From: Uloborus plumipes
Taxonomy: Eukaryota; Arthropoda; Arachnida; Araneae; Uloboridae
Assembly (NCBI GenBank): GCA_038373865.1
Contig: JAXGGA010002201.1
Location: 62,001 to 126,000 of the forward strand
DNA: 64,000 nt
Reading direction: 5' to 3'
Part shown: positions 23,963 through 36,505 of the stretch, in pieces
Numbering within the stretch: position 1 is the stretch's first letter
How the letters are laid out: every line of letters begins with the position of its first letter
The notes under the pieces: generated by a model
The model's database searches: none
The model's input: the letters and a program-made list of their open reading frames with translations, nothing else
What the model was told of the DNA's origin: nothing
Translations under genes and position numbers: made by a program

Positions 23963-24481
23963 CTGTTTTTTATATGGATTTTTTGGTTGGCATCGTTCAT
24001 TTAAAATTTAAAATTGCGCATTTAGATGAACTCGGAATCGTTAATATTTCCCCCGTGGTCCAATCATTTCTACTACTTTTCTTTTGCTAATTTCCGATTA
24101 ATATCTAAGTCATTTGTGATCTACAGTTTTAATTTTTTATAATTTATGTGAATAATTTTTATAGTTAGCGCTGCTTTAGGGCATTCCTTTAATCGAATAA
24201 AAAATAACATCAACTGCATTCTTTCGACTGTTTATTACTTTTCGTACTTGATTGACTCCTTCAAAAAGTATCGACAGTTGTTTCCTGAAAGTAAGCCTTG
24301 ATAAAAAAAATAAGTTCCAGTAAATTTTTTTAGGAACTTCTAAAGTAAGCCATATTTCTAAAATGAGCCCTAGTTAAAAGATCATCACTCAAAAGAACGC
24401 CTTATGACACAGCAGTCGGATTTGATTTATTTGATTTAAAAAAAAATATTTTTTTTAAAACATGATGCTCAGATAAAATAA

Positions 24482-25119
24482 CACAGGCCAACGATGAAAA
24501 AACTTTTTTAATGAAAATACCTTATTCTTATGTTGTTTAGGTTGCTGAATCCAAATATGATGCTTAAAAAGTTGTATCACCCACCATTTATTCACATTTT
24601 ATAGTTACATTCATGAAATAAAGAAACATTTTTAGAATTTAACAGCTTTTTCATAGTTAAGATAACATGAAAAAATAGGTCTAATGAACAAAGATGATGT
24701 TGGCAGCACTGCTGAAACACATGTTACAACATGATGGGGGATTACTGTTGGTCACTTCACCGGGAAGTTCAGCAAGCTATTCATCGCAGGAAAAGCTACA
24801 CAAGAAGCTTCAAGGAAAAAAGGGAAAGAAAATATAAAGCAATTCCAGTTGACAAGTGAACCTTGTATCATCACATAAAATTACTATTCCAAGTATTTTA
24901 CTGTAAATACAAACCATTTTTACGATTCTACAGTGTTTCATTGATTTCCCTATATACTGTAAATGGGTATTAGACTATATAATAAAATACATTTTGCTTG
25001 GAAACTAAGGGTGATACATAAAAACTACAAGCAGATTTGGATTCAGCACATAAAAATCTATCAAGATCAGCTATTAAAATTAAAAAAGTTTTCAAAAAGG
25101 TTTTTTTTGTTGGCCTGTG
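24482..25119. mobile_element. Long-TIR non-autonomous DNA element
   Basis: The left end CACAGGCCAAC is exactly inverted at the right as GTTGGCCTGTG. The inverted similarity extends inward about 120 bp, including TGCTGAATCCAAAT and TGTATCACCC at matching distances on both arms. The trinucleotide TAA flanks each side (24479-24481, 25120-25122). That is the TWA type of target duplication used by PIF/Harbinger elements. The 638-bp body carries no open frame of note. Class is inferred from the duplication only. Confidence 0.65.
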
Positions 25120-25122
25120 TAA

Positions 25123-28100
25123 TTACAGAAAACTAGTACAAGGAAAACAGTAAAAGAATTGTGGTAAACAGCTGTTTTAAAAATCTAACAGTTTTCTGCG
25201 AAGAGCGAAGTTGCAGGAAATACAGAGACATGCGACAGAAGACATGCTAATGCGAAAGCAGATTTTTTTTTTTTTTTTTTTTTTTTTAAGGGGTAGTTGT
25301 TAAAGTAGTTCTTAAAGTTGATACAAAATTTTGGGCTTTGACCCGAATGAGTATTTTGGAGTACGAATAAGTATAAATTATAACGCATTAAAAAAAACAA
25401 GTTTTCCCTTGAAAGTAAACACCAGTGTACCTTTTATGCAAAAAAAAAAAAGACCGTATCTTATTTTCGGAGAAAACACAAAAAAATTTTAGTTTTACAC
25501 TCTCACCTCTTTCATTTCTATGATCTACTTTTCTATCGATCTCTTAGAATTTACTCTGATACAAGAGTGAGAGAGTTCAGTACTTCTTATTTCCTGAAAA
25601 AATGTCATCTTGTCAATGAATAATGAAATCAGTCGGCACCGAGCCCGAATCGTTGGCGCCCAAGAAACAGTTTCGTCCATTGGGGTAGGGAGGAGTTCGA
25701 ATTCTGATTACAAAAGATATCTCTCTCAACCAGGAAGTGCCATAAATCTTCCTTGGAATTTGAGTTTTTGGTTTCCCCTTACTAATGCACTGCACTTAAA
25801 AAACTCGTTTATTAAATGACGAAATGAGACCTTATCATTTTGAGGTGATTTCGACATCTTTGAGTAATTTTCTTCCCATTCCACATTTAGAGTTTTTACT
25901 TTATTTTTTTATATCTTCGACTTTTTTGTGTGTGTATGTTCAGTTTCGGGAAATTTGACTGATGTAGTACAAAATGTTTAATCTCATTGAAAGGTTTGTC
26001 CTTCCGCATTTTCTTTAAATTCAGATTAATGTGACTCGGGAATAATTGAAATTCAAATGATTAATTACACATTATATTCTTGTATTTGTTTCATTTTCAA
26101 AAATTGAAAATTATTGGATTATCCTTAACCCCTAGCCCGTTAATTAGGATTTAGGTTTTATTCAGAGAAATTTTTGGAAAATTTTCAATGCTTTGTACTC
26201 AAACATTACTTTTGTGAAAGGATGCTAATACTAGAGGTCAAAAATCCAGACTTCGAAAAACCAGATAGTATTCATGCTGAGTTTGAGAAACATTTTGATA
26301 TGTATGCATCTTTACGTTCCTTTCCGAAGCGTGGTGTACGTTAGAGATTAACCTCTGCAATATGTATCTTGCCTTTAGGTTTGTGGATAATAAAAGTATC
26401 AAGCATTTTTTAAGTATCAAGCATTCTGTAACTTTTATAAAATTTTTTTAAATATTTTAAGATTATTTATATTGGAATTTTGAAACGGATCTTTATAAAA
26501 ACTCCTCACCTTCGTGTCTGGATTTAAAATGTGATACTTTTTATGTTGACGTTTGCTTTCAAAATAGCTAGAGAAAAAAAATCCTGTGCATTAGTATTAG
26601 TTGGGTCAGTATCAAAAAATGCTGAGACAACTTTTTGTTCTGCATTCGCTTCCAATAGTAAATAGGCTGTTCAACATCGTTAATCCAACAGTCAAAAATC
26701 TGAATCCATGCACAATCTGGAAAAAAAGTGCCAGTCAGAAGAATTTTGCTTGGCAGTTGTACGATATGTGTCCTTTATTTCATTTTTAGAAGTAAACATA
26801 TTGTGTAACTTTAGCGAACCGGACACTATTTAGGATCGATCAACAGAGTGGATTTTAATATGAAAAAATTTTAGAACAGATGGCTCTGCGTTTCTGGACT
26901 GATTAAATATATTCTAGTTTATTTGCACATTATTATTAATTACCATAATGCAACATGTGAAAGAAAAGAAAAGAAAAATGTGTAGTATTAGTTCTAGCGA
27001 CTTTCCGTTCAAAACATTTCAACAGCTATACTTATTAAAAAAGGTTATTATTACTTTTTTTTTTTTTAGTTTAATTTTGTGGAGTTCTGAGGTTTTTTTT
27101 TTTTTTTGTGAGTTTTATTTGTTTAACTTTTAGTGAAATTTGCATAGAAACACAAATGTGGCCGAGACAGAATACAAAATAAGGGCTCATAGTTTTACAA
27201 AATATGTTTTTATTCGTTCATTTTTGCTGTGAAAATTGAACTTTAAACCCCCCCCCCCCATCTCCCAAATATGTGTGTTGCTGCTCACGTCCCGATTGTT
27301 CGTCCATAAACCAAGCTCTGACAACCAATTATTCATAACTACTTTGCCAATCTCTCCTGTCTCTGAAATTTCTAGTAGTCAGCTCTTCTGGACACGTGCA
27401 CTGCCGGTCCTTCGATGAACCCAGAAGCAAATCATTAATTGCAGCAAAGTTTAAACAATAGCATCGAGAAATATGCACTCCATTTTGTCACCGTCGCACT
27501 CTGAAAAATATACACCTCACACCGAACAATTCCTTTTATCTACTCCTCAATGCTCTCAGGCACTTCTTTCTAAGTTTTATATGCCTACTTAAAATCTGAG
27601 TGCCACTTCGAGGATAAGGAACGGCAAGTAAATTTTTCTTCCTTTCCTCGACTTGCTACCCTGCACTACACTAAATTTCTGTTACTAATATTTTTCTTGT
27701 CTAGAATATTAAAGCACTCGCAAAATTATTCCTAGCAAAGATATTTTTGACTTCCTGGAAATTTTAAGAAGTTCAAGTGCTAAATTAGTGACGCTTCCTC
27801 AGAAAGTTGCTACGGAATTTTTCTGCAAGTTAGATTGTACATTAACGTGAAAATAATTAATTTGTGAATTGTTCTTGCGAAATAGTTAGCGTAGCGACAT
27901 AAGTAATTAAGTACTTTCAATGATGTTTTAGACTAGGCAAGTTTTGAAACACTAGTTAGAAGTGTTGAGAGAATTGTGTCGTATTTGGATCACTGTTAAA
28001 AAATGTTACATTTCAAAGATTCAATACTTTGAAGTATATTTAGTTCATTGTTTTTTGTGCAGCTGCTTCCAACTATTTTTACCTAAATAATATTTATTAA

Positions 28101-29500
28101 TTTAATTTATCAAAACTTGTAGGCTTTATAAGCGGTACTAAGTTTAATTGATTAAGAATAAAATATTATGTTACCACAATTTTTGAAATTTGTGTGTTTT
28201 TCTTGAAATAAACTTTCAAATACATATACTGTATTATCCTGCATGCAATAGCCAACATGCTAAAAAAAAAGTTGAGCAGCATGCCTAGAAAATCGAATTT
28301 TTTGGAATTGCGGACAATTCAGGATTTATTTTTCAAAAAGAGAAAGAAAATGCCTGAAAAATTTGTTTATTTAAACCAGAATATAAATACCGAAACAAGA
28401 AGCGATATAAATTAATATGCGTTTGTTATTGAGCTAGACCAGAATCGATTTAGTTTTTATCCAGTAAAATGATTGAGTCAGAAGCAATCATAGTAATTGT
28501 GATGCATTTATATATTTTTTTATATAAATTATTTTAAATTTCAGTTGGATTGGCAGTATTATTTTTATTGAATAAATAAATGTATTTATTTCTCTAGTAA
28601 GTCTGAAATATTTTAATTTTAGGATCATAAATATTTGCCTCGTTTTATTTATTTATTTTTTTTTTTTGCATTGAAATTGTTTGCAATATATTAAATTTTT
28701 GGCATCAGAGTAATAAGAAAAATATTGCAATTTAGCACTGTAACAAAATAAAGAATATTTTTTAACTTTATTAAGAAAAATGTAGATACTAAATTATTGT
28801 TTCTTTAAAAAATACATATATTTATTTTATTGTATTAAGTATGTTTTTCTAATATCGTTTTTTTTCCGCCAAGCCGAAAAAGACCATGTAAGTGAAATTG
28901 AAAACCTAGTGAACATTGAGTTTTGCAGTATACTGCCGGGAAATACTGTATATGTATTACATATAAGTGGACAAGTGTTACTAAATTTGTAATCATTTTT
29001 TAAATGAAAAAACCCGTTTAACAAGAAATAACAATTTTTCTACTCCGTTACTAATGCTTAGCTTTAAAAAGGACATAATTCCTCGCTGAAAAATGATGAG
29101 GAGTGATTATCATCAAGATGGCAGTTTGATTTAATTTTATAGTCTTTAAAAATTTAATCTTGAAAGATTTAAATCTAAAACTTTAACTAGAGGCTTTTTA
29201 ACTATACAAGTGTCAACAGAGTAACATAATGAGCCAAAGTAAAACACAATGCTCATGTTTATGAAAGATAAAAATACATCATTCATTTCAAAAATACATA
29301 CAAATTCTTCATTTTATTTTCGTCCTGTGCAGATGATATTGGAGTGGTAGAATCATCTCTGGCAGCTGAAACATCAGGCAGTCATAGAAATTTCTCAGTT
29401 TTCAGAACAAATATATTGAATTTTCCCATTAAGTCCACATCTTACAATTCTTAGTACTAGTCATAGCTTTTCCAACATAAAATGTTTTGAATTCCTTAGA
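25123..29500. other. Gene-free A+T-rich stretch
   Basis: No gene or complete element is recognised. There are poly-T runs at 25263-25288 and 27056-27066, and a C-run at 27248-27259. A GAGTTCGAATTC block at about 25692 resembles a polymerase III B box but has no tRNA fold around it. Confidence 0.45.
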
Positions 29501-29502
29501 TA

Positions 29503-30327
29503 TGGGTTATTCCAGAGAAAATGGTACAAATTAGTCCCGTGAATTTGATTTTTTTAAAATTATTTTTAATAATTACCACTAGTTAACTGTATTTTTAATT
29601 GGTTCTCCATTTAATTCTGTGTAATCAAGTATCAATTGTTTTGGCATTAGCTATTTATAAAGGACTCAAAAATATATTTTTTTTGTCAAAAGTAGGAGAA
29701 AATGACTTGTCCGAGCTGCAAATTGCTGGAAGTTAAAATGCGATTTAAGATTAAGCTAAAATGCGACAGCAAAATAAATTACACTGCACAACTCAAAAAT
29801 TTTTCAGACACCATTACTGGTGATTCTTATGTAAAAAAAAAAAAAAAAAAAAAAAAATCCTTGACGAAACACAATTATTTATCCATGTCTTCAGATTTTC
29901 CATGTTTCGAATTGTCCACTGTGTTACAAGCGTTTTGAAAGTAAAATAAACAATTGCATTCAATCTGATAATTTCTTAAAGAAGTATAAGTAGTATAATT
30001 ACCATCAATCAAAGCTCTAAAAGAAAATGGCAAAAATAATGAAATTGGGATTGTCCAAGAGAATTTTATAAGGATTAAAATAAAAAGTGGTTTAAATCAA
30101 TGATTTTTTAAAAAAAATCAATTGATTTAAATCGCGATTTAAATCACTGATTTAAATCAATTGATTTAAATCATTGACACCCTGCGTACTAGCCATTTAA
30201 ACTTTTACACAAATGAATGAAGACTCAATAAAACAAAATATGATTAGTTGGCGGAAATTATTTAAATTGGTAAACTTAACTAAACAGTTTCATACATGAT
30301 TTGTACCATTTTCGCTGGAATGACCCA
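29503..30327. mobile_element. TA-flanked element with GGGTYATTCC ends
   Basis: The left end TGGGTTATTCCAGAGAAAAT is mirrored at the right, where the reverse strand reads TGGGTCATTCCAGCGAAAAT. The similarity continues as GGTACAAAT. TA flanks both sides. The 825-bp body holds a poly-A run (29832-29858) and, near the right side, a GATTTAAATC palindrome array (30085-30183) that seems to be a later insertion. A solo end of the same kind occurs at about 958-972. No transposase is present. Confidence 0.7.
30085..30183. repeat. GATTTAAATC palindrome array with hAT-like terminus
   Basis: The decamer GATTTAAATC, itself a palindrome, and its variants recur several times, alternating with CAATT. The block ends CATTGACACCCTG at 30183, which on the other strand begins CAGGGTGTC, like a hAT-type end. 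The left end is not clear and no target duplication was found. It interrupts the right part of the element at 29503-30327. Confidence 0.5.
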
Positions 30328-31699
30328 TATTCAGTAAACAAAAATTCTGGTATCAACTTCTACTTAAGTATTTACTAACATCGAAATTTTAGGATCAAAA
30401 CAACATTACTTTTATCTTTTTTTTTTTTTTGATACATTTGGATAATTTCCTAGTTGTTGTTGATGGTAACTTATGGATTGTCATGGTAGCTGGTTTCACG
30501 CCATATAATTTTTTTTCCAAATATTTTTTTACTTCGGATATTTCCCCCGGCGCTGTATAGAAAACAGGGGACAGGGCGAATATTCTTTTCGGCTAATAAA
30601 AATCATTTAAATATGTTTACATTAAAATCAATTATATTTTCATGGATGGGAGTAGGGGATGACACTACAAAGCTACTGTGCTGGGACACCAAGTTGTTAA
30701 CAATATAACTTGTACCAAAGACCTTATAGCTTCGCAGTGTCTTTGCTTGTACTACTGGTCTCTGGTGTATTCGGGTCATTCTAGCAAAAACGTACAAAAC
30801 ATGTCTGATGTCATTAATTGTGTAATCTCCATTTAATTGTGCGTGATCAACTGTTTAGTAAGAGTCTAAAGCTGCTACATCTACTGTCTGGGTAAACTAG
30901 AAGTGGTTTTTCTCATTTTCTTTCTGCATAAATGCAACGCTGGCTTACTCCTCCCAACTCGCCTCTACAGTTGAAATAACGGTGAAATAACAAGGCCGGG
31001 AACATCTTTGCAAGCAGTAAACAGAGAGTTAGTCCCACTTTTTCCGACGAATGCATAGAGAAACAAATCAAGGAATAAAATAATCCCAAATCAATAAAAT
31101 TTGACTGTAATTGGTGAAGTAATACCTTATAATTTTTATAGGATCCTAATTAAAATGAAATTCAATAGTATTTCTTGTTACTTTTTCGTAGAATTTCAAA
31201 TATGTTATTAAATTTATGACTAAAAGATGTGTTTAATATGCGCCAAACAAAACGGATACGGATGCAGGTTTTTTCTTTAAAACCTTGCATATCTACGGAT
31301 ACGATATCCAGCACATCACTACTAAAGGCGTCAATGCTTTTTTTTCTTTTTTAAAATAAACAAATAAATATAAATAAATAAAATAAAATTCAGAAATCAA
31401 TAACTAAATGTGGTCTTTTACTTTGTTGAAAGAAATAATGTAATTTATTAAGAGGAAAATCCGAATTTCTTATTTGACAAAATAATGCCCTGTTCTTGAA
31501 TAACAGTTTAATTTATTACTTCTAATCTCAAAAAGTATCTGCCTCCCTCAATTGCCCCTATCCGATAAAAACGAACCCTCCAGTAATAAACAAAAGTGAG
31601 ATCAACCACCCTCTTGTTATGCCCCTGGTACCCAAATCAAATCCACCCGAAAAACTCCGATGGAAAAATAAAAAAATAAAATAAAAGTAGAGGTTCCAG

Positions 31700-32040
31700 A
31701 GTTCTAGATCGCACCAAAAAGCGTTCGAAAGAAGTTCTCGCCGACCCCACTCCTTTCCCATGATTCCCTGCGCCGGAAACGGAGAGGGGGGAGGGAGCGT
31801 GGGGAGGGCACAAGCCACCCCTGTCTGTTGTTCCCTGCTGTTAGTCAGCTTTCGAACTTGTGCGGGACGGTCGTCTGCTTCAACTGGAGCTATGTTGAGT
31901 GGTTCTGCGCTATCCCGCACGCTTTACGCTGGCGTCGGTTATTTAAATCCACAATTTTGTGTTTATCGTGGAAACTAAAACATTTATCGATCTCTTTGGA
32001 CTAATTCCGATTAAGTGTTTTGATTCTGAGGTAAGTGATG
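31700..32040 (+). promoter_or_regulatory. Promoter/first-exon-like CpG-richer island
   Basis: CpG density and G+C rise sharply here relative to both sides. In order on the plus strand are GCGCCGGAAACGG (ETS-like core), an initiator-like TAGTCAGCTTTC near 31845, a TATTTAAAT box near 31940, and about 90 bp later CTGAG followed by GTAAGTG at about 32030, a good 5' splice donor. Together they could be a transcription start with a short non-coding first exon. The overlapping frames on the two strands (72 and 120 codons) show no known domain. All of this is motif reading, and no downstream exon was found within the window. Confidence 0.3.
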
Positions 32041-32405
32041 CTATGCTTTTCTTTTAAATGTTGTGAATTTTACAATAATAACTAAGTGTCCCGTGTGTCT
32101 GCATTCCTGTCTGAGGATCTCCCTCCCTTTCGCTGGGTAACCTGTTCACCTTTTTTGCTGTTTGTGAATTCTGTTTTCATAGTAATTGTAATCAGGCAAT
32201 TGTTTCGTGAAAAAGTATGTGTATTCCTAAGTAAAACAAGTGGTTTTATATCAATCATCTACCGGTTTTTTAGCCACTGGTTATTAAATAACACCCAATA
32301 AGTAACAAAATAACACCCAATTGTTTTATTCAACGTTTTGCGACAATGTGGTAATAATCGTAACGCCCTTTTTTAGATAACTTCCCTATTTTGTACAAAT
32401 GTTAT

Positions 32406-33130
32406 AAAGGGGGAGGGGCGGGGGAGAGGACTTATAAATAAACAAATGCTTTAGTTATGATGATATTCTTCAGAGTGTATGTCCCTCCCCCAGTTATAAT
32501 CATGTTATCTCGTTATAAAATAACAATAACAAAAACTTAGAAATGATTATTAGGGATGCGCCAATAAGCTAATTAGCCGGCTTACAGACACGGGATTAAT
32601 CAAAATGATCATAATTATTTCCACTGCAGTTTCTTCATCACTTTTTATACAATTTCCGCTGTTTAGGGTTGATAGTTTATTTGTGTGAGTTGTCAGTTAT
32701 TTTCTCCATTTTTTAAATTATTAAAAATTAATAATTGGGTATTAAAAATAATGTTTGAAATAGGTTTGTCATTTCGAAGTTTTCCAGGGGGTGGGAAAGG
32801 ATTTAATAAGCTAATGTTGAAGTTATAATAATATTATATCATAATTCTTCCCCCGAAGTTCATTAGTCTTTGTAGCAATAAAATAACAGTAACGAATACT
32901 TTGGAATAAATATTAGGGATGCAACAATAAGTGAATTGGCCGATAACCGATTAATCAGCAGTTGATTAATGAAAATGATTGTGATTTTTGTCACTACAAT
33001 TTCCACAATTATTTTTTTTTTAAATAATTTCACCTTTTTAGAATTAGTTAATAGCTCGTATATTTTCGTGAATGATCACTTAATTTTCTCTATTTTCTGA
33101 GTTTGCATTAAAAATATTGCTTCAAAATTT
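32406..33130. repeat. 363-bp tandem duplication
   Basis: Unit 1 starts near 32406 and unit 2 near 32769. Paired landmarks at a 363-bp offset include TAGGGATGC at 32551 and 32914, AATAACA-TAAC just before it, CAATAAG, GATTAATCA and TTTCCAC. The second unit has CCGATAACCGATTAATC, a palindromic motif typical of the ends of dispersed arthropod elements. The copies are clearly diverged. No gene lies in either. Confidence 0.65.
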
Positions 33131-35103
33131 TATTTAGTTTCTGCAAAAGAATTTTGTTATTGCTAAGTAGTTTACATTCTGTTGACTAGACATGAAAATT
33201 GAAATATTCAGTCAATCGTGGGCAGATCTTGCAATGTCTACCCATTCATGAAAAAAAAAAAAAAAAATGACGGGCCTGCTACTGTCCCGCGTGCCTTTTA
33301 AATGTGTAAGGTTTCACCTAACTTTCATTTCTCAAGTTATTCTCTTCCACACATGTTCAGTTTTCCAGAAATAAATAAAGAGCCCGCAGAAGGATTTTTT
33401 CCCCTCTTCCTTCCCCGTCTGTGGAACGGTTCTCCCCTTCTGTAGTTTTTAGCTCTCTTGCTTGAACATGTTTTGCCACAAATTCTAAAACAATTCTGTT
33501 TTGCTTTTGGTTGTCACTCGAACTTGTTAGTTAATATTTGTATATCTGAACCTGCTCTTTCAACTAACGTACTAAATAACTGTATTGAAAATCAAAAACT
33601 GGTAAACAAAACAAAGTATCATAGTTTACTGGTGTTTAAACTAAATGTAAACATAATTGAAGTTCTGAACTCACATTTTTTACCCTCCTCCGCAATATTT
33701 TTTTATTTAACCTACAAGGATGTGTTGAATAAAAGGATGTATTCATATCTTAATTTCCTCAAAATGAATTTTACGCACCTAGGAAATGCTGAGAAGTATT
33801 TGAAGCCTTGAAAAATCACCCGAGCTATACCTTAGCTTGTATTGAGTTGCAAATTTGTGCCTCACGGCATTGGATTTTATCGAATTTTTTCTCATGTTGA
33901 TGAAATGGGATTTAAAAGCTTTACTATTCAGATAAACTCAAGTATGATGCACCAAGCGCTGTTAAAAATAGGAATTTAAATCTAGGCGTCATGATGGTAT
34001 GCGTGGTACATGTTTTTAGGCGACAAAACGAACAACTTTTCTACAGGTGCCATTTTTAATGAATCAAGTATCCAAAAAAAAAAAAAAAAAATCTGCCAAT
34101 ATGCAGTGCTGTGTGCTACGCAACTCACTTTTACAAATGTACTGCAGTTAGTATATTTGTAAAAATTTCGAGAGAAAATGACTTTTTAAGGCTTAAATGA
34201 TTGCATTAAAAATTACTACTACAAATTTATCGTTTGGGTTGATAACGGGTCTTAACTACAATGAGTAGCAATAGGAAAGATTCAATGTAATCTGATACTT
34301 CATGCATCAAATTTGGTACTTGGACTTAAATATCTAGACTTCGAATCAAAAATTGGTCGCAAAATGCGACAAATGGCCGCTTATTTTTCACACCATGCAC
34401 GGGTATATATTTAGTGACATTAATGCCAAGAAAAACACAAAATGATCATCTTGGACATAGACAGTTGAATTTATCTTGAAGAATAAGAGGGTTTAGTGAA
34501 GGAGAGGAATATTTTTTATTATTCTAAAGAAATTGTTGCTGCACCTTTGCAATATTAATCTCATCTTCATTTAGTGTTCAAACAAAAACTCAAGTTTAAA
34601 ATTCTTTTCTTTTTGTAGTCTATTTTTAGTCCGAAGTTTCAAAAAATTTCTTTCGTTTGTTGCTGTTGTAAACTTTTGATATACTGCTCTTTCATCTTCT
34701 GCATTCAGTACATCGTGCTTTATGTCAAAATGCAAATTTTATTCAGATGACTAAGAAATCTTACAACTGTCAGATCCAACAAAGTTCTGAAAAGAATCTG
34801 TTTTCGCCAGAAATTTCGTTACTACAAAAAAAAAAAAAAAATGTAAACTGTGTTTGTCGTGTGAAATTGCTGTGGTTTCTTTTTAGCCTACTTTCCCGTA
34901 AACTTAAAAAAAGAAGAAAGCTTGTAAGAATGTTTGATGCATCGAAAAATTATCGGAAAACTAGGTTTTCATTCTAAAGTTATAATTATGGTTTTATCCG
35001 TTTATCATTATTATTTTGGCAACGGAAAACAAAAATAAATCCAGAGTGCTTTATATATTTTATTCGAAAGATAGAGCTGCAAAAGATTTTAATTTTGATT
35101 AAT

Positions 35104-35215
35104 GGTGTACCGAGTACTCGGTAAATACTCGGTACTCGGCTAAATTTTGATCAGGTACTCACTCGGTACTCGGCCGAGTAAAAGACAGAGTACTCGGTAC
35201 TGGGCTACTCGGTAT
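35104..35215. repeat. TACTCGG-rich repeat, partial element end
   Basis: GTACCGAGTACTCGG followed by several copies of GGTACTCGG and CTACTCGG fills about 110 bp. Many arthropod non-autonomous elements end in such arrays (TIR beginning GGTGTACCGAGTACTCGG), but no opposite end or target duplication was found here. Confidence 0.5.
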
Positions 35216-36505
35216 ACGCCTCTATTTTTGATGAATGTTATTTATTTAGGCGACAACTGTTATTCATTTATTTTTTCTTTCTAATGTTTATTTTTTCATT
35301 TATTTATTTTTTAATTTTTGATTTCGAAGGGGGAGGGGGTGAAATCTGAGGCGCTTTATCTGTTTATCCAAACGATAGTGTTTTCAGTTAAAGAATAATT
35401 ATACTTTGATTCTTTAATACTTTCTTTTTTTTTCTTCATTTTTCCTTTCTTTCTTTTCTGGAGAAAGTCTACTATTGTATTGTTTATAAGGTGTTGCTAC
35501 TGTATGTGTTAAAAAATAATAATAAAAAATGTGTGTGGGTTGCAAAATTAAAACGTCGACTAAGCGAACCCAGTGTTTTTGTATGCTGAAGACATCGTAT
35601 TAGCACCCTAAAGACTTTTGGATTGTAAAGAAATAATAATACTAGTCGCAATAAATAGAATAAAAAATTGAACTAACGAATTTGATTTAGTTTGTCACGT
35701 ACGATTTCTTAAAATATTTCTATTTAAGAGCAAAAAGTACAAGCTTAGGGAAAATTTTAGATCTAATGGATTTTCTTGTAAAAAAATATTTTTTGTTAGA
35801 TCTGACTCATTTTATTTTATTTTTCTCTTGGGCAATTGCTTTATATGTGACTTATTTCCACGCTCTTTTTCTCATGTCAATATTAAAAGCAAATTACTGG
35901 TTGAATTTCATCGGATTTCATCTAGAGAAGGAATAATTTTAAATAAAAATAGCTCTACTTTCCTCTAAGACCGAAACTTTTTGTGAAAAAATAAAATTTC
36001 TAATCCATCTTCTTACTTGACGTCTGCCTAAAATTTGACGAAAGAATTCTTGAATATTTCAACCAATCCCGCATGAAAGATTTATTTATTTCGATTTAGA
36101 ATGCTATTTCCTAAATCAGGATTGGTAAATAGGATTTTTTGAAAATAACGAAATTCAAGTTACCTTGCATATTACCTTTACAATTATTCAGTGTAAGACA
36201 TAATAATGCAGAATTGTAAAATAATGACAATAAGTGTAATTGAAATAATTTCTTATTTGTATGTATATTTGCTTCGTGTTATTTGCAAGATTTTCAGTAG
36301 TAGGCTGGTATGTTATCGACTGCAATCATATTGTAATCCAATACAGCGTCAGAAATCCGAACTTAAAAAAATCGAAGCTTTGAAAATTCGAACTCTCTTC
36401 TATGAAGAAATATAACTTAATAAACTGCTCGACGATTGCTGAAGGACAGAAACATTTCATTAAATAAAGAATGGCATACATTGACTGAAGATCTGAAACT
36501 AAGTA

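Larger units (their letters stand above)
21978..24478. other. Gene-free stretch with a long unassigned frame
   Basis: No host gene is recognised. The longest open frame of the window (23350-23907) lies here and is described separately, as is a possible retroelement tail at 23860-23960. Frames at 22298-22603 and 22330-22524 overlap in different phases and are T-rich and hydrophobic by composition. Confidence 0.4.
30330..36503. other. Gene-free stretch containing a promoter-like island
   Basis: No coding exon is recognised. Listed separately are the CpG-richer block at 31700-32040, a tandem duplication at 32406-33130 and a TACTCGG repeat at 35104-35215. At 31540-31627 a C-rich block ends CTTGTTATGCCCCTG, which looks like one end of a hAT-type element with no partner. 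Poly-A runs occur at 33250-33267, 34075-34090 and 34825-34840. The 117-codon frame at 33458-33811 and the 76-codon frame at 34747-34977 match nothing I recognise. Confidence 0.4.

Noticed and set aside
25610..25819. tRNA gene suggested by a GAGTTCGAATTC block
   Set aside because: No A box or cloverleaf can be drawn around it.
31558..31920. 120-codon minus-strand frame over the CpG-richer island
   Set aside because: It overlaps a plus-strand frame and has no recognisable domain. Its length follows from the local G+C content.
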